Assembly (NCBI GenBank): GCA_937873315.1
Contig: CALMQX010000033.1
Span: 124,001 to 188,000, forward strand
Reading direction: 5' to 3'
DNA length: 64,000 nucleotides
Origin: an uncultured Nostocoides sp.
Lineage (GTDB): Bacteria > Actinomycetota > Actinomycetes > Actinomycetales > Dermatophilaceae
Position numbers and translations under genes: made by a program. The first letter of the stretch is position 1. The number at the start of each line of letters is the position of its first letter. Below, piece by piece: positions 10,316-20,981 of the stretch. Under the pieces are notes generated by a model that saw nothing but the letters and a program-made list of their open reading frames with translations, ran no database searches and had not been told where the DNA came from.

Positions 10316-11448
10316 GCCGAGGGCTTTGCCTGAGCAGGGGGACGTTTGCGGACGACCTTGGGGACTACGGCGCGCTCTGCCGCCGCTGGCGCCGCGGGCT
10401 TCGCTTCGACCATGGCGCTGCTGGCACCTGTTCGGGCCTTGCGGCGCAGGCGGGCTGCCGTTCTGGCGGAATCCTTGACCGACGGTGCTTTCCCCGCGCG
10501 CTCGGCCTGCGCTGCGCTTTGCCGTGACGTGGATACTTTCGGCAGGCCCTTGGTGAGGGCGTCCTGGTAGACCTCGTCGGGATCGAGGCGGCGCAACTCG
10601 TCGGCCAGGCACTCGGCATCGGAGCGATGTGGCAGCGCAATAGTGCGATCCGGCTGCCCGCTCTGGTGCAGCGTGGCGACATTGCCGTCCTGCGGCCGAA
10701 CGAGATCGACAGGACCACTGGCGCGATCCAAGCGCACCGAAATGATGCCGCTTCGGTTGGCGGACCGAGTGAGATCGACCGGGACCTTGAGGCGAACGGC
10801 GAGCCAGCCCGCGAGCAAATCACCGGAGGGGGAGTCTGGGGCGGCAACCACCCGCGCCCGAGTGACCGCCTCATAGGGCGCCTGATCCAGGGCAGCCGCA
10901 AGCAGCCCACGCCAGAGGGTGATCCGCGACCAGGCGAGGTCGGTGTCGCCGTCCAGATAGGCATCGGCAAACTTGCCCAGCACCGTGCGGGGCTTGCCCG
11001 GGGTGCGGGCGGCATCGGTGATCCGGCGTTGGGCGATCGCGCCGACCGGATCGGCGCCGGGGTCCGCCGGGGCAGCACCCGGCCACCAGGCCACGATGGG
11101 CGAATCGGCCAGGAGAAGGGGAGTGACCACGCTGCGTCCTTGGCTTGCCAGCGGGCCGTACAAGCGCAGCACGACGACCTCGCTGGCCCCCGCGTCACCG
11201 CCGACGCGGATCTGGGCGTCCAAGCGCACCGCGCCACGGCGGTTGCCCGTGACCACGACGAGGATGCGGCAGGGGTGCTGTCGGCTGGCGGCCATGGCGG
11301 TCGTGATTGCGCTCTCCGCGCCGTTGTCGTCAACGACGACGATCAGGGTGAGCACCCGGGAGAGCGCCATCGAGCCGACGTCTTCACGGAGAGCGACCAG
11401 CTTCTTGCTCACCGATGACGTGGTGGTGCTGGGCAGGTCGACGATCAT
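10312..11448 (-). CDS. opcA: Glucose-6-phosphate dehydrogenase assembly protein OpcA
   Basis: OpcA (378 residues) is needed for full activity of the actinobacterial and cyanobacterial Zwf. The N-terminus MIVDLPSTTTSSVSKKLV is the usual one, and the central block has VVTPLLLADSPIVAWWPG. ATG at 11448 overlaps the zwf stop and has GGAGG five bases upstream; a GTG at 11460 would add four residues. The C-terminal 60-70 residues are Ala/Lys/Arg-rich (ARLRRKARTGA, ending VVRKRPPAQAKPSA), a positively charged tail likely to be disordered. Function is inferred from the family and from its position beside zwf. Confidence 0.93.
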   Translation of the reverse strand: MIVDLPSTTTSSVSKKLVALREDVGSMALSRVLTLIVVVDDNGAESAITTAMAASRQHPCRILVVVTGNRRGAVRLDAQIRVGGDAGASEVVVLRLYGPLASQGRSVVTPLLLADSPIVAWWPGAAPADPGADPVGAIAQRRITDAARTPGKPRTVLGKFADAYLDGDTDLAWSRITLWRGLLAAALDQAPYEAVTRARVVAAPDSPSGDLLAGWLAVRLKVPVDLTRSANRSGIISVRLDRASGPVDLVRPQDGNVATLHQSGQPDRTIALPHRSDAECLADELRRLDPDEVYQDALTKGLPKVSTSRQSAAQAERAGKAPSVKDSARTAARLRRKARTGASSAMVEAKPAAPAAAERAVVPKVVRKRPPAQAKPSA

Positions 11449-12989
11449 GGAAGCCTCCACTCGCGGCCGTCGCGACGCATGAGTTCATCGGCGCTGCGCG
11501 GACCCCACCCCCCGGAGGGATAGGGATCCGGTCGGGCACCCTTGGTCGCCCAGTACCTCTCGATGGGATCCAAGATCTGCCAGGACAATTCGACCTCTTC
11601 GTGTCGTGGGAAGAGCGGCGGCTCCCCCAGCAGCACATCGAGAATGAGGCGCTCGTAGGCCTCGGGGGAGGACTCGGTGAAGGCGCGTCCGTAGCCGAAG
11701 TCCATGGTGACATCGCGGACCTCCATCTGCGCCCCCGGGACCTTGGCGCCGAAGCGCAGCGTGACGCCTTCATCGGGCTGGACCCGGATAACGACGGCAT
11801 TCTGGCCCAATTCCTCGGTTGCCGTATCGGCGAAGGGCAGGTGCGGTGCCTTCTTGAAGACCACCGCGATCTCGGTGACCCGCTTGCCTAGGCGCTTGCC
11901 CGTGCGCAAATAGAAGGGGACTCCAGCCCACCGACGGGTCTCGACGTCGAGTCGGACTGCGGCATAGGTCTCGGTGGTGGAGTGCGCCCCCACGCCCTGC
12001 TCCTCGAGATAGCCCAGGACCTCTTCTCCGCCTTGCCAGCCGGCGGCATACTGACCTCTGGCCGTGCCCTTGCTGAGGTCCTTGGGGATCCGGACCGCCC
12101 CCAGCACCTTTTCTTTCTCCAGCCGGAGTCCCTTGGCGTCGAAACTCGCGGGCTCCTCCATGGCCGTCAGGGCCAGCAACTGGAGTAGGTGGTTCTGGAT
12201 GACATCGCGCGCGGCGCCAATGCCGTCGTAGTAGCCGGCCCGGCCACCAATCCCGATGTCTTCGGCCATGGTGATCTGCACGTGGTCGACGTAATTGGCA
12301 TTCCATACGGGCTCAAAGAGTTGGTTGGCGAAGCGCAGAGCCAGGAGGTTTTGGACGGTCTCCTTGCCGAGGTAGTGGTCGATCCGGAAGACCGAGTCCG
12401 CCGGGAAGACCCCCTCGACGATCGCATTCAGCTCGCGGGCGCTCTTGAGGTCGTGGCCGAAGGGCTTCTCGATGATCACGCGGCGCCAGGAGTCGCCCGT
12501 GCCGGTCGACAGGCCGGAGCGCTCGAGTTGCTGGCACACCTGGGCAAAGAATCCAGGCGGGATGGAGAGGTAGAACGCATGATTGCCGCCAGTTCCGCGC
12601 TGCTCGTCCAACTCACGGACGGTGGCAGCGAGCAGGTCGAATGCCGCGTCGTCATCAAAGGTCCCCGGAACGAAGCGGATGCCCTCGGCCAGCGAGCGCC
12701 ACACCGACTCCCGGAAGGGTGTGCGTGCGCGTTCCTTGACCGACTCGTAGACGATCTTGCCGAAGTCCTGATCGGCCCAATCACGCCGCGCGAAACCGAC
12801 CAACGAGAAGCCAGGCGGAAGCAGGCCGCGGTTTGCGAGGTCGTAGATGGCCGGCAGCAACTTCTTGCGCGCGAGGTCGCCGGTCACCCCAAAGAGCACC
12901 ATGCTGCAGGGCCCGGCGATCCGGGGGAGACGCTTGTCCCGAGGGTCCCTCAGCGGGTTGTGCGTGGCGCTGATCCGGGCGGGGCTCAT
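11445..12989 (-). CDS. zwf: Glucose-6-phosphate 1-dehydrogenase
   Basis: G6PD (514 residues) catalyses the first, NADPH-producing step of the pentose-phosphate pathway. The nucleotide-binding motif is VLFGVTGDLARKKLLPA, and the signature RIDHYLGKE contains the catalytic His region and substrate Lys. Other conserved pieces are EKPFGHDL and FYLRTGKRL. ATG at 12989 overlaps the pgi stop (ATGA). It is directly followed by its assembly factor opcA, also overlapping, so coordinated stoichiometry is likely. Confidence 0.97.
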   Translation of the reverse strand: MSPARISATHNPLRDPRDKRLPRIAGPCSMVLFGVTGDLARKKLLPAIYDLANRGLLPPGFSLVGFARRDWADQDFGKIVYESVKERARTPFRESVWRSLAEGIRFVPGTFDDDAAFDLLAATVRELDEQRGTGGNHAFYLSIPPGFFAQVCQQLERSGLSTGTGDSWRRVIIEKPFGHDLKSARELNAIVEGVFPADSVFRIDHYLGKETVQNLLALRFANQLFEPVWNANYVDHVQITMAEDIGIGGRAGYYDGIGAARDVIQNHLLQLLALTAMEEPASFDAKGLRLEKEKVLGAVRIPKDLSKGTARGQYAAGWQGGEEVLGYLEEQGVGAHSTTETYAAVRLDVETRRWAGVPFYLRTGKRLGKRVTEIAVVFKKAPHLPFADTATEELGQNAVVIRVQPDEGVTLRFGAKVPGAQMEVRDVTMDFGYGRAFTESSPEAYERLILDVLLGEPPLFPRHEEVELSWQILDPIERYWATKGARPDPYPSGGWGPRSADELMRRDGREWRLP

Positions 12990-14599
12990 CCGCGGCTCCG
13001 AGTCAGCGCAGCCGACACCTGGGACACGCCCGCGTCATGATCGGTGAGATGCAGGCGCAGCACCGGCCGGCCGTGATCGGCCAGAACGCTCGCATCACCG
13101 CCAGCCTGCGAGGCGATGAACTGCCCCAGCGTGAACTCGCGCCCGGGGATGTCCAGGTCAGCGCTGGGGCTGGCCGTCAGCTGCAGGTAGACCCCGGTGG
13201 CCGGGCCACCCTTGTGGTACTGGCCGGTGGAGTGCAGGAAGCGTGGCCCCCAGCCGAATGTGCATGGGCGGCCGGTGCGTTCGAAGATCGCTCGGGCAAC
13301 GCCCTCGAGCGCGGCATCGCCCTCGCGGTCGAGATAGGCCATGACGGCGACATAGCCTGAGGTCTCATCGAGTTCGCTCAACAGAGCGTCGATCGCTTGA
13401 TCGAGCGTGCTCGCCGAACCCAGCCAGTCCCCACCCATGCTGCGCACTTCAACGGCACCGTCCACGAAGGCCGCTGCCTCGCCGCCGGAGATCCCGGCGT
13501 CCAGTAGGTCGCGAGCGGCCGCTTTGGCGCTCTCCACGTCGGGCTGATCGAAGGGGTTGATGCCCAGAAGACGACCGGCCACCGCCGTGGCGACCTCCCA
13601 CAGGAGGAATTGGGCCCCCAGCGATCCGTCAACGATCACCTGACCCCCGGTCGCATCCTCGGCCGCATCGGAGGAGACCAGACGGACCACCAGCCCATCG
13701 GCATACATCCGACCGGGCTCGGCCCCGTCGGCAACCACCGGGAGAATGCCGGTGCCATCTTTACCGGTCGACTCGGCGATGAGCTGCTCGGCCCAGGCAC
13801 CGAACCCGCGGTTCGGCGTGCCATCGTCGACGAGAACGAGCTTGTCGCGCAGGGGAGAGGTCCCGGCCATGGCGGCCCCCAACTGAAGGGCAGGGTTGTC
13901 CGGCTCGTCGGCGGCCAGCGAGTCCGCTACGGCCTCAGCGTCATCAAGCAAGGCCTCAATGTCAGCGCCCGCCAGCCCGCTCGGAACCAGCCCGAATGCG
14001 GTCAGCGCCGAATACCGTCCACCGACGCTCGGATCGGCGTTGACCACGCGATAGCCCGCTTCACGAGCAGAAGCGTCCAGTGGACTGCCGGGGTCGGTCA
14101 CGATCACCATGCGGGTCGTCGGATCGATGCCAGCGTCGCGGAAGGCGCCCTCGAAGATGCGCTTCTGGCTGTCGGTCTCCACCGTGGAGCCAGACTTCGA
14201 GGACACCACAACCACGGTCCGATCCAGGTCGACCACGGCCGCGCGAACCACATCAGGGTCCGAGGAGTCCAAGATGACGATCGGTACGCCTGCAGTCGCG
14301 CAGATGACTTCCGGGGCCAAGGACGACCCGCCCATGCCGCACAACACCACGCGGTCGTAAGGCGAGTGCTCGGCGAGGTCAGCGCGCAGGGCCGAGATCT
14401 CGCCCACGAGTGGCCGTGACGTGCGATGCAGACCGACCCAACCGAGTCGCTTGCTCGACTCATCCTCGGCCGCCGGCCCCCACAGGGTGTAGTCGCCAGC
14501 GAACAGCCGGCTGGCGAAACGGTCCGCGACCAGTGCTGGCACGTGAACCGCCGCGGCTTGCTCGGCGACGCCCGAAAGGGCTAGTCCTAGGACGCTCAT
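12986..14599 (-). CDS. pgi: Glucose-6-phosphate isomerase
   Basis: PGI (537 residues) interconverts glucose-6-phosphate and fructose-6-phosphate. Sugar-phosphate-binding SIS segments are visible: [15 protein letters not shown] and [14 protein letters not shown]. The C-terminal half resembles the fused isomerase found in Micrococcales pentose-phosphate clusters more than the classical long enzyme. ATG at 14599 overlaps the tal stop and has a GGAGG tract upstream; a longer frame to 14650 would run into tal. Its position between tal and zwf would return fructose-6-phosphate to the oxidative branch. Confidence 0.93.
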   Translation of the reverse strand: MSVLGLALSGVAEQAAAVHVPALVADRFASRLFAGDYTLWGPAAEDESSKRLGWVGLHRTSRPLVGEISALRADLAEHSPYDRVVLCGMGGSSLAPEVICATAGVPIVILDSSDPDVVRAAVVDLDRTVVVVSSKSGSTVETDSQKRIFEGAFRDAGIDPTTRMVIVTDPGSPLDASAREAGYRVVNADPSVGGRYSALTAFGLVPSGLAGADIEALLDDAEAVADSLAADEPDNPALQLGAAMAGTSPLRDKLVLVDDGTPNRGFGAWAEQLIAESTGKDGTGILPVVADGAEPGRMYADGLVVRLVSSDAAEDATGGQVIVDGSLGAQFLLWEVATAVAGRLLGINPFDQPDVESAKAAARDLLDAGISGGEAAAFVDGAVEVRSMGGDWLGSASTLDQAIDALLSELDETSGYVAVMAYLDREGDAALEGVARAIFERTGRPCTFGWGPRFLHSTGQYHKGGPATGVYLQLTASPSADLDIPGREFTLGQFIASQAGGDASVLADHGRPVLRLHLTDHDAGVSQVSAALTRSRG

Positions 14600-15708
14600 G
14601 CCGAGGCCTCCTTCAGGGCGCGATCGACGCCGGCGAGCAAGTCCGACCAAGAGGCCTCGAACTTCTGCACACCCTCTTGCTCGAGTTGGTCGGTGACCTG
14701 CGTATACGAAATGCCAAGCCGCTCTAGGTCATCCAGTACCTGGCTGGCCTGCGCGTAGGCACCCGTGATGGTGTCCCCGGTGACCTCGCCGTGGTCTGCC
14801 ACCGCGAGCAGCGTCTTCTCGGGCATGGTGTTGACCGTGCCCGGGGCGACAAGTTCGGTGACATACATGGTGTCGGGGTAGCTCGGGTCCTTCACCCCGG
14901 TCGACGCCCACAGCGGCCGTTGCGGGCGTGCGCCGTCTGCCTGGAGGGTGTGCCACCGGGGTGTGGAGAAGACCTCTTCGTAGGCCTGATAGGCCAGGCG
15001 GGCGTTCGCAATGGCTGCCTTGCCGCGCAGCCGTTCACCGACCTCGGCGGGAACTGCGGCGAGTCGCTTGTCGACCTCGCTGTCCACCCGGCTGACGAAG
15101 AAGGACGCCACCGAGTGAATGGTGGACAGGTCGAAACCGTTGGCCCGCGCCTGCTCCACGCCGGCCAGGAAGGCATTCATGACGGCGCGATAGCGATCCA
15201 GTGAGAAGATCAGCGTGACATTGACCGAAATGCCGGCGGCAAGGACGGCGGTAATCGCCGGGAGCCCCTCGATGGTGGCCGGAATCTTGATCAGCACGTT
15301 GGGTCGATCGACGGCCGCGTGCAGCGCCTTGGCCTGCTCAATGGTGGCGTCGGTGACGTGCGCCAGTCGCGGATCCACCTCGATCGACACCCGGCCGTCG
15401 ACCCCGTTGGTGGCCTGGTAGACCGGCAGGAAGAGGTCGCAGGCGGCTCGGACATCGTCGGTCGTCATCGCAAAGACGGCGTCTTCGACCCCGGCGCCGG
15501 AGGCCGCCAGGGCAGCCACCTGGTCGGCATAGTCGTCGCCATCAGCCAGGGCCGCTTGAAAGATCGACGGGTTAGTGGTCACGCCGGTAATGGCGCCCTC
15601 GGCAATCATGGCCGCTAGCCCACCGGAGGTTAGCCGCGCGCGCGAAAGGTCGTCGAGCCATACCGAGACGCCAGCCTGCGCCAGGGCCATCAGAGGGGCA
15701 GCAGCCAT
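14596..15708 (-). CDS. tal: Transaldolase
   Basis: A 370-residue actinobacterial-type transaldolase, which moves a three-carbon unit between sedoheptulose-7-phosphate and glyceraldehyde-3-phosphate. The Schiff-base lysine lies in [15 protein letters not shown]; upstream signatures are [10 protein letters not shown] and [14 protein letters not shown] chose ATG at 15708, about ten bases after AAGGA. A GTG at 15717 overlapping the tkt stop would add three residues and is the alternative. The stop overlaps pgi. Confidence 0.96.
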   Translation of the reverse strand: MAAAPLMALAQAGVSVWLDDLSRARLTSGGLAAMIAEGAITGVTTNPSIFQAALADGDDYADQVAALAASGAGVEDAVFAMTTDDVRAACDLFLPVYQATNGVDGRVSIEVDPRLAHVTDATIEQAKALHAAVDRPNVLIKIPATIEGLPAITAVLAAGISVNVTLIFSLDRYRAVMNAFLAGVEQARANGFDLSTIHSVASFFVSRVDSEVDKRLAAVPAEVGERLRGKAAIANARLAYQAYEEVFSTPRWHTLQADGARPQRPLWASTGVKDPSYPDTMYVTELVAPGTVNTMPEKTLLAVADHGEVTGDTITGAYAQASQVLDDLERLGISYTQVTDQLEQEGVQKFEASWSDLLAGVDRALKEASA

Positions 15709-15713
15709 GAGGG

Positions 15714-17873
15714 TCACTTCCTTGCGTCTTTGAGGGAGGCCTTGGCGGCCTTGACGACGGCCTCCGTGGTGAAGCCGAACTTCTCGAAGAGGACCGGCCC
15801 GGCGGCAGAGGCGCCGAAGTGGTCGATACCGATGACGCGGCCAGCGTCACCGACCCATTCGCGCCATCCGGTCGGCACCCCGGCCTCGACCGAGACCCGG
15901 GCCTTGACCGCGGCCGGGAGCACCTTCTCGCGGTAGGCGGCGCTTTGCGCCGTGAACCATTCCTGGCAGGGCATGGACACCACACGGGTGCCGATGCCGG
16001 CCTTCTCGAGGGTTTCGCGAGCAGCCAAGGCGAGGTGCACCTCGGAGCCGGTGCCGATCAAGATGACCTCCGGGGTCGAGGTGCTGGATTCCCGCAGAAT
16101 GTAGGCGCCCTTCGCGACTCCGCTCACGGATCCGGCCGCACCGGACCCACGTTCGAGAACTGGCAGATTCTGGCGAGACAGCGCAAGGCCAGCGGGGCGG
16201 CGGTTGCGCAGGATCGCGGCCCAGGCCGCAGCAGTCTCATTGGCGTCGGCGGGGCGGACCACGTCGAAGTCGGGAATGAGGCGAAGCGAGGCGATGTGCT
16301 CAATGGGCTGGTGCGTCGGACCGTCCTCGCCCAGGCCAATGGAGTCGTGCGTCCACACAAAGGTCACGGGCAGCTTCTGGATCGCGGCCAACCGGACCGA
16401 CGCCCGCATGTAGTCGGAGAAGACCAAGAAGGTCCCGCCATAGGGACGGGTCAGGCCCTCCAACGCTATGCCGTTGAGGATCAGGCCCATCGCGAACTCA
16501 CGAATGCCGAAGTGCAGCGTCCGGCCCAGGGGAGAGCCCGACCACTCGTGGGTCTGCTTGCTCTTGGGGATGAACGATGGCTGGCCGTCCATCGTGGTGT
16601 TGTTGGACTCGGCGAGATCGGCCGAGCCACCCCAGAGCTCCGGCATGACCGGGGCCAGAGCGGTCAGGATCTTGCCGGAGGCCGCGCGCGTGGCGATGCC
16701 CTTGGGGTCCGCCGGGAAGACGGGGAGGGCCTTGTCCAGGCCAGCAGGGAGTTGGCCTGCCACGAGACGATCCAGCAGGGCCGCGCGCTCGGGCTGGGAG
16801 CGGCGCCACGCGGCATACGTCTTGTTCCAGGCAGTGTGTGCGGCCTTGCCCCGCTTGCGAACTCCGCGAGCGTGCGTGAGCACATCGCGATCGACGGCGA
16901 AGCTCTTGCTGGGGTCGAAGCCGAGAAGCTCCTTGGTGCTTCGGATCTCCTCGTCGCCGAGCGCGGAGCCATGCGACTTGCCGGTGCCCTGCTTGGTCGG
17001 CGCCGGCCAGGCGATAACCGTGTGCAGGCGAATCATCGTGGGGCGCTTGCTGGCGCGGCTCCGGTTCAACGCCGTGTACAGGGCATCGATGTCTTCGACG
17101 TACTCGCCCGCAGCCAAGGGGGAGTCGCTGCGCCGCCAATCGACATCGACGACCTCCCAGCCGTAGGCCGCATAGCGCGCCCCGACGTCCTCACTGAAGG
17201 AGATTTCGGTGTCATCTTCGATAGAGATTCGGTTGGCGTCATAGACGACTGTGAGATTGCCCAACTCGTGGTGGCCGGCCAGTGAACTCGCCTCGCCGGA
17301 GACACCTTCCATGAGGTCACCGTCGGAGGCCAACACCCAGATGTGGTGGTCGAAGGGGCTCTCGCCGGCCTTGGCCTCAGGGTCGAGCAAAGCCCGCTGG
17401 CGTCGCTGGGCCATCGCCATGCCCACGGCCGAGGCAAGGCCCGAGCCCAGCGGGCCCGTGGTGATCTCGACGCCTGCCGTATGGTGCACCTCGGGGTGGC
17501 CGGGGGTGAGCGAACCCCAGGTGCGCAGCGCCTTGAGATCGGACAGCTCCAGGCCGTAGCCGCTTAGGTAGAGCTGCACGTACTGCGTGAGCGAGGAGTG
17601 CCCGCAAGACAAGACGAATCGGTCACGACCGAGCCACTGAGGGTCAGCGGGGTCATGGCGCATGACGTTCTGGTACAGCAGGTACGCCACGGGCGCGAGC
17701 GACATCGCCGTGCCCGGGTGACCATTGCCGCAGTTCTGAACTGCATCGGCCGCGAGGAGTCGCGCGGTGTCCGCAGCGCGCACATCGAGCGGAGACCACC
17801 CTGCCCGGCGGGCCTTGGGGGCAGGAACGGAACGGGCAGTACGCAGTGAGCGGGCCACCGGGACCTCTTTCAT
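15714..17873 (-). CDS. tkt: Transketolase
   Basis: A thiamine-diphosphate transketolase (719 residues), first gene of the minus-strand pentose-phosphate operon. Recognisable pieces are [13 protein letters not shown] at the N-terminus, the Mg/ThDP motif [48 protein letters not shown] and a C-terminal domain with [14 protein letters not shown] at 17873 lacks a close ribosome site. A GTG at 17858 has AAAGAGG five bases upstream and would trim five residues; the choice is open. The gene is divergent from ctaB, and each has its own -10 in the gap. Confidence 0.97.
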   Translation of the reverse strand: MKEVPVARSLRTARSVPAPKARRAGWSPLDVRAADTARLLAADAVQNCGNGHPGTAMSLAPVAYLLYQNVMRHDPADPQWLGRDRFVLSCGHSSLTQYVQLYLSGYGLELSDLKALRTWGSLTPGHPEVHHTAGVEITTGPLGSGLASAVGMAMAQRRQRALLDPEAKAGESPFDHHIWVLASDGDLMEGVSGEASSLAGHHELGNLTVVYDANRISIEDDTEISFSEDVGARYAAYGWEVVDVDWRRSDSPLAAGEYVEDIDALYTALNRSRASKRPTMIRLHTVIAWPAPTKQGTGKSHGSALGDEEIRSTKELLGFDPSKSFAVDRDVLTHARGVRKRGKAAHTAWNKTYAAWRRSQPERAALLDRLVAGQLPAGLDKALPVFPADPKGIATRAASGKILTALAPVMPELWGGSADLAESNNTTMDGQPSFIPKSKQTHEWSGSPLGRTLHFGIREFAMGLILNGIALEGLTRPYGGTFLVFSDYMRASVRLAAIQKLPVTFVWTHDSIGLGEDGPTHQPIEHIASLRLIPDFDVVRPADANETAAAWAAILRNRRPAGLALSRQNLPVLERGSGAAGSVSGVAKGAYILRESSTSTPEVILIGTGSEVHLALAARETLEKAGIGTRVVSMPCQEWFTAQSAAYREKVLPAAVKARVSVEAGVPTGWREWVGDAGRVIGIDHFGASAAGPVLFEKFGFTTEAVVKAAKASLKDARK

Positions 17874-17903
17874 GGGGTCGAGAGCGACGAGCGGATGCCG
17901 CCC

Positions 17904-17909
17904 ACCTTA
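17904..17909 (-). promoter_or_regulatory. -10 hexamer of the tkt operon
   Basis: TAAGGT on the minus strand gives a predicted start near 17897 and a leader of about 24 bases to ATG 17873. Confidence 0.45.
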
Positions 17910-17926
17910 GTGGCTCAACCGGCCGG

Positions 17927-17932
17927 TAGACT
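17927..17932 (+). promoter_or_regulatory. -10 hexamer of ctaB
   Basis: TAGACT places a predicted start near 17939. It lies where the tkt -35 would be, so the divergent promoters probably overlap. Confidence 0.45.
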
Positions 17933-17973
17933 GGCCCGGACCAGGCCATCGACTTGCTGTGAAGGACACCTCT

Positions 17974-18924
17974 GTGGGAAGCACTCCGGTCCGGGCGCCT
18001 GCACCTGTGAGCGCCACGACCAGCGGGTGGCGCCATACCGCGGCGAACTACCTAGCGCTCACCAAGCCACGGATCATTGAGTTGCTGCTGGTCACCACCG
18101 CGCCGGTGATGTTCCTTGCTCAGCGCGGCGTCCCCAACCTGTGGCTGTTGGCGGCCACGCTCATCGGGGGAATCCTCTCAGCCGGTTCTGCGAATACCTT
18201 CAACTCGGTCTACGACCGGGACATCGACGCGGTCATGCATCGCACGAGCAACCGGCCGATGGTGACAGGGCAGATCAGCCCGCGGGCGGGGGTCATCTTT
18301 GGGCTCGTGCTGGGAGTGATCTCGACGGCCTGGTTCGTAGCCTTCGTGAACGTGCCAGCCGCACTGCTCTCCGTGCTGGCGATCCTGATGTATGCCGTCG
18401 GCTACACCATGCTGCTCAAGCGGCGGACCTCGCAGAACATCGTCTGGGGCGGTGCCGCCGGATGCATGCCGACACTGATCGGGTGGGCCGCCGTCACCGG
18501 CACGGTGCAGTGGCCGGCCGTGATCCTCTTCCTCGTCATCTTCTTCTGGACGCCTCCGCACTATTGGCCGCTCTCGATGGCCTTCCGCGATGAATACGCC
18601 AGCGCCGAGGTCCCGATGCTTCCGGTCGAGAAGGGCGACGAGGCTGTTGGACGGCAGATCGTCATCTACTCGTGGGTGATGGTGGCGTGCTCGCTAGCAC
18701 TCATTCCGGTCGCGTCCATGGGCTGGGTGTATGCCGTCAGCGCCGTGCTCGCGGGCGGACTCTTCTTGGCGGAGGCGCATCGCCTGTGGTCGGCTGCCCG
18801 CGCCCAGGCGCCGGTGAACGTGCTCAAGCCCATGCGGCTCTTTCACTACTCGATCAGCTATGTCACGATCGTCTTTCTTGCGGTGGCGATCGATCCGATC
18901 GCGCACCTTTCACTTCCCTGGTAG
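17974..18924 (+). CDS. ctaB: Protoheme IX farnesyltransferase (heme O synthase)
   Basis: CtaB (316 residues) is a membrane prenyltransferase that attaches farnesyl to heme B, giving heme O for cytochrome oxidase. The two Asp-rich signatures of the UbiA family are visible: [20 protein letters not shown] and, after FFWTPPHYW, the [15 protein letters not shown] region. About eight to nine hydrophobic segments are present. GTG at 17974 has AAGGA seven bases upstream; GTG at 17959 would add five residues but lacks a ribosome site. ctaA, the next enzyme of heme A synthesis, lies 2 kb downstream on the other strand. Confidence 0.95.
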   Translation: MGSTPVRAPAPVSATTSGWRHTAANYLALTKPRIIELLLVTTAPVMFLAQRGVPNLWLLAATLIGGILSAGSANTFNSVYDRDIDAVMHRTSNRPMVTGQISPRAGVIFGLVLGVISTAWFVAFVNVPAALLSVLAILMYAVGYTMLLKRRTSQNIVWGGAAGCMPTLIGWAAVTGTVQWPAVILFLVIFFWTPPHYWPLSMAFRDEYASAEVPMLPVEKGDEAVGRQIVIYSWVMVACSLALIPVASMGWVYAVSAVLAGGLFLAEAHRLWSAARAQAPVNVLKPMRLFHYSISYVTIVFLAVAIDPIAHLSLPW

Positions 18925-18966
18925 GCAAGTCAGCGTCACGTCCACGACGCGCTGACCCCAGTGAAC

Positions 18967-18972
18967 TATGGT
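18967..18972 (+). promoter_or_regulatory. -10 hexamer of the LtrA-like gene, leaderless type
   Basis: TATGGT predicts transcription from 18979, the first base of a GTG. Confidence 0.5.
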
Positions 18973-18978
18973 GTCGCA

Positions 18979-20106
18979 GTGCCGACGCCACATGCCACCA
19001 CCGGACCACGCTGGGTTGTTCCCGAGCGCACCTGGGTCGATCTGTTCTACGACCTCGCCTTCGCTGCGGGGATCATCGCGCTGTCCGGATCCTTCGCGGA
19101 TGATCATTCGGGCATCGCGGTGATCTGGTACTCCATTGCCTACGCAATGATGTGGTGCGCGTGGCTGCTGACCGGTTGGGCGACGGGCTCGTTGACGACA
19201 ACGCAAGCTCCGCACTCGGTGGCCTCGATTGGCCTGCTGGTGACGCAGATGGCGGCGCTGCTCCTGCTGGCACTCGTGGCCGGTGACTCCATCGTCGACG
19301 CCGAGTTCTATTTTGATGTCCTGCTCGGCGCGGTCATGGTGACCACGCTGATCCTGGCACTTCGCCGCCGGCGCAGCGGCCCGATGAGGTGGCGGGTGCC
19401 GGCCTCGGTCGCCTTTGCCTGCCTGGCCCTGGCTTTGTCTTGGTATGTGGAGGGGACGGCCAGCCTGGTGGTGTGGCTCGTCGCTTTGGCGAGTGTGGCG
19501 CTGGCGGCGTGGTCGGTGGCCTCAGATCGCGAGACCGACGGCCACCGGGCCGCTCATCGGCTAGGGGAGCTCTCGGTCATCGTGATCGGGGAAGTCCTGG
19601 TCAAGCTCACCCTCACGCTCACCGATGAGTCCATGGAATCCCTGCGGTTGGCCGCCCTGCCGGGGATCTTGCTGACGCTCGCGGGGGTGTGGTGGATCTA
19701 CTTCGTCAACCTGCCGCAGGCAAGCCGGTTGACCGGTCCGCGGCGTGCCTGGTGGATCGTCCTGCACGTGCCGCTGCACTTGGGCCTCTTGGGGCTGGCG
19801 GTCGGGCTGGCTAAGGTCGCGGTGAACTCCGCTGCCGTGGTTGAGCACCCGACCTTGCTGACCTTGCCGATAGTGCTCACCATGGCGTCGCTGGCGCTGA
19901 TGGCTTGGCTCGCGACTGCGCGTTGGTGGATTCCGGCGGTCGGCTTGGCGGCGCTGAGCGCGGTGGCCGCCGTCACCGGTCATGGTGCCGACCCGCTCTG
20001 GGCGGCCGTCGCCATCGCGGCCATCACGGTCGCGACGGCCGGGGGTCTGGCGATTACTCCGAAGCGGTCCGCGCCCGCTCAGACAGCAACGCCCGCGTCA
20101 CCATAA
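18979..20106 (+). CDS. LtrA-family (low temperature requirement A) membrane protein
   Basis: A 375-residue polytopic membrane protein with roughly ten hydrophobic segments. Two LtrA-family signatures are seen: the N-terminal WVDLFYDLAFAAGIIALS and, mid-protein, HRLGELSVIVIGEVLVKL. The family was named from a Listeria mutant with poor growth in the cold; its biochemical function is unknown. GTG at 18979 coincides with a predicted transcription start; a GTG at 18961 would add six residues but lies upstream of it. The 3' end overlaps ctaA on the opposite strand by 53 bases, which is unusual. Confidence 0.8.
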   Translation: MPTPHATTGPRWVVPERTWVDLFYDLAFAAGIIALSGSFADDHSGIAVIWYSIAYAMMWCAWLLTGWATGSLTTTQAPHSVASIGLLVTQMAALLLLALVAGDSIVDAEFYFDVLLGAVMVTTLILALRRRRSGPMRWRVPASVAFACLALALSWYVEGTASLVVWLVALASVALAAWSVASDRETDGHRAAHRLGELSVIVIGEVLVKLTLTLTDESMESLRLAALPGILLTLAGVWWIYFVNLPQASRLTGPRRAWWIVLHVPLHLGLLGLAVGLAKVAVNSAAVVEHPTLLTLPIVLTMASLALMAWLATARWWIPAVGLAALSAVAAVTGHGADPLWAAVAIAAITVATAGGLAITPKRSAPAQTATPASP

Positions 20107-20944
20107 CCACGAGCAGTCCGGCCAAGAGCATGTGGACGATGACCAACGGCTCGGGAAGCTTCGTGAGGTACTGCACGTAACCGACCACCCCTTGAAGCAC
20201 GGTGACGTGCAGGACACCGGTCCAGCCGGAGCGGGCTCGTGGAGTCTGGCCGGTCAGGCGCGTGGCTACAACCATGCCGATCACCAGGCCCAGGAAGATC
20301 ATGACCGCATCGGCATGCAGCCAGGAGATGGTGCGGGGGTCGAAGCCGAAGCGTGCGGGTGTATCCGCATCGCCTGAGTGTGGTCCGGATCCGGTCACCA
20401 CCGTGCCCAGAGCTAGCACGAGGCCCGCGACCGCCGCCGTGCCCCATCCCAGGCGGGAAACCAGCGGCGGCACGGTGAGTTGAGTGGGTCCACCTGGCTC
20501 GTGCCTGGTGAAGTACAGGTACGACGCTGCCGCGACCAAGCCCGCCGAGACCAGGAAGTGCGCGGACACCGTGGCCGGGTGGAGTCCCGCCCAGACGGTG
20601 ATGCCGCCCAACACCGCCTGAATGAGCACGCCAACCAAGACCAACGCGGCGGACACCACGAGGTGCCGATGACGGGCATACCTCAGGACAGCCAAGAGCG
20701 AGGCCACGGCCAGGATGCCGAGGACGCCGGTCAGCGTTCGATTCCCGAACTCGATGTACTTGTGGAAGCCCTCGGCCTGCTCGACGGTCGGGGTGTACGA
20801 CCCGGGGACACACTGGGGCCAGCTCGGGCACCCCAGGCCGCTGCCCGTGACCCGCACCAGACCACCGGTGACGATGATGCCGATCTGGGCAATGAGATTG
20901 GCGAGGAGCAGGGGGGAGAACCAGCGCGGTTGGGCAGGGGTCAC
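20054..20944 (-). CDS. ctaA: Heme A synthase (COX15/CtaA)
   Basis: CtaA (296 residues, about eight membrane helices) oxidises the C8 methyl of heme O to give heme A. The conserved VTGSGLGCPSWPQC loop with its cysteine pair follows helix 1; heme-ligand histidines are expected in FHKYIEFGNR, HPATVSAHFLVS, the WLHADAVMIF segment and VHMLLAGLLVV. I prefer GTG at 20944 because a TAGCCT -10 predicts a start near 20946; a TTG at 20953 would add three residues. Together with ctaB and the SURF1 gene at 38253 it belongs to cytochrome aa3 assembly. The 3' end overlaps the LtrA-like gene. Confidence 0.94.
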   Translation of the reverse strand: MTPAQPRWFSPLLLANLIAQIGIIVTGGLVRVTGSGLGCPSWPQCVPGSYTPTVEQAEGFHKYIEFGNRTLTGVLGILAVASLLAVLRYARHRHLVVSAALVLVGVLIQAVLGGITVWAGLHPATVSAHFLVSAGLVAAASYLYFTRHEPGGPTQLTVPPLVSRLGWGTAAVAGLVLALGTVVTGSGPHSGDADTPARFGFDPRTISWLHADAVMIFLGLVIGMVVATRLTGQTPRARSGWTGVLHVTVLQGVVGYVQYLTKLPEPLVIVHMLLAGLLVVMVTRALLSERARTASE

Positions 20945-20952
20945 AGCAGTCA

Positions 20953-20958
20953 AGGCTA
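20953..20958 (-). promoter_or_regulatory. -10 hexamer of ctaA
   Basis: TAGCCT on the minus strand; predicted start near 20946, two bases before GTG 20944. Confidence 0.45.
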
Positions 20959-20981
20959 GGCGATCGTGCCGGCTGGCCGGT

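Noticed and set aside
15819-17285. 488-residue plus-strand frame
   Set aside because: Antisense shadow of tkt caused by high G+C at third positions; no recognisable domain and no ribosome site.
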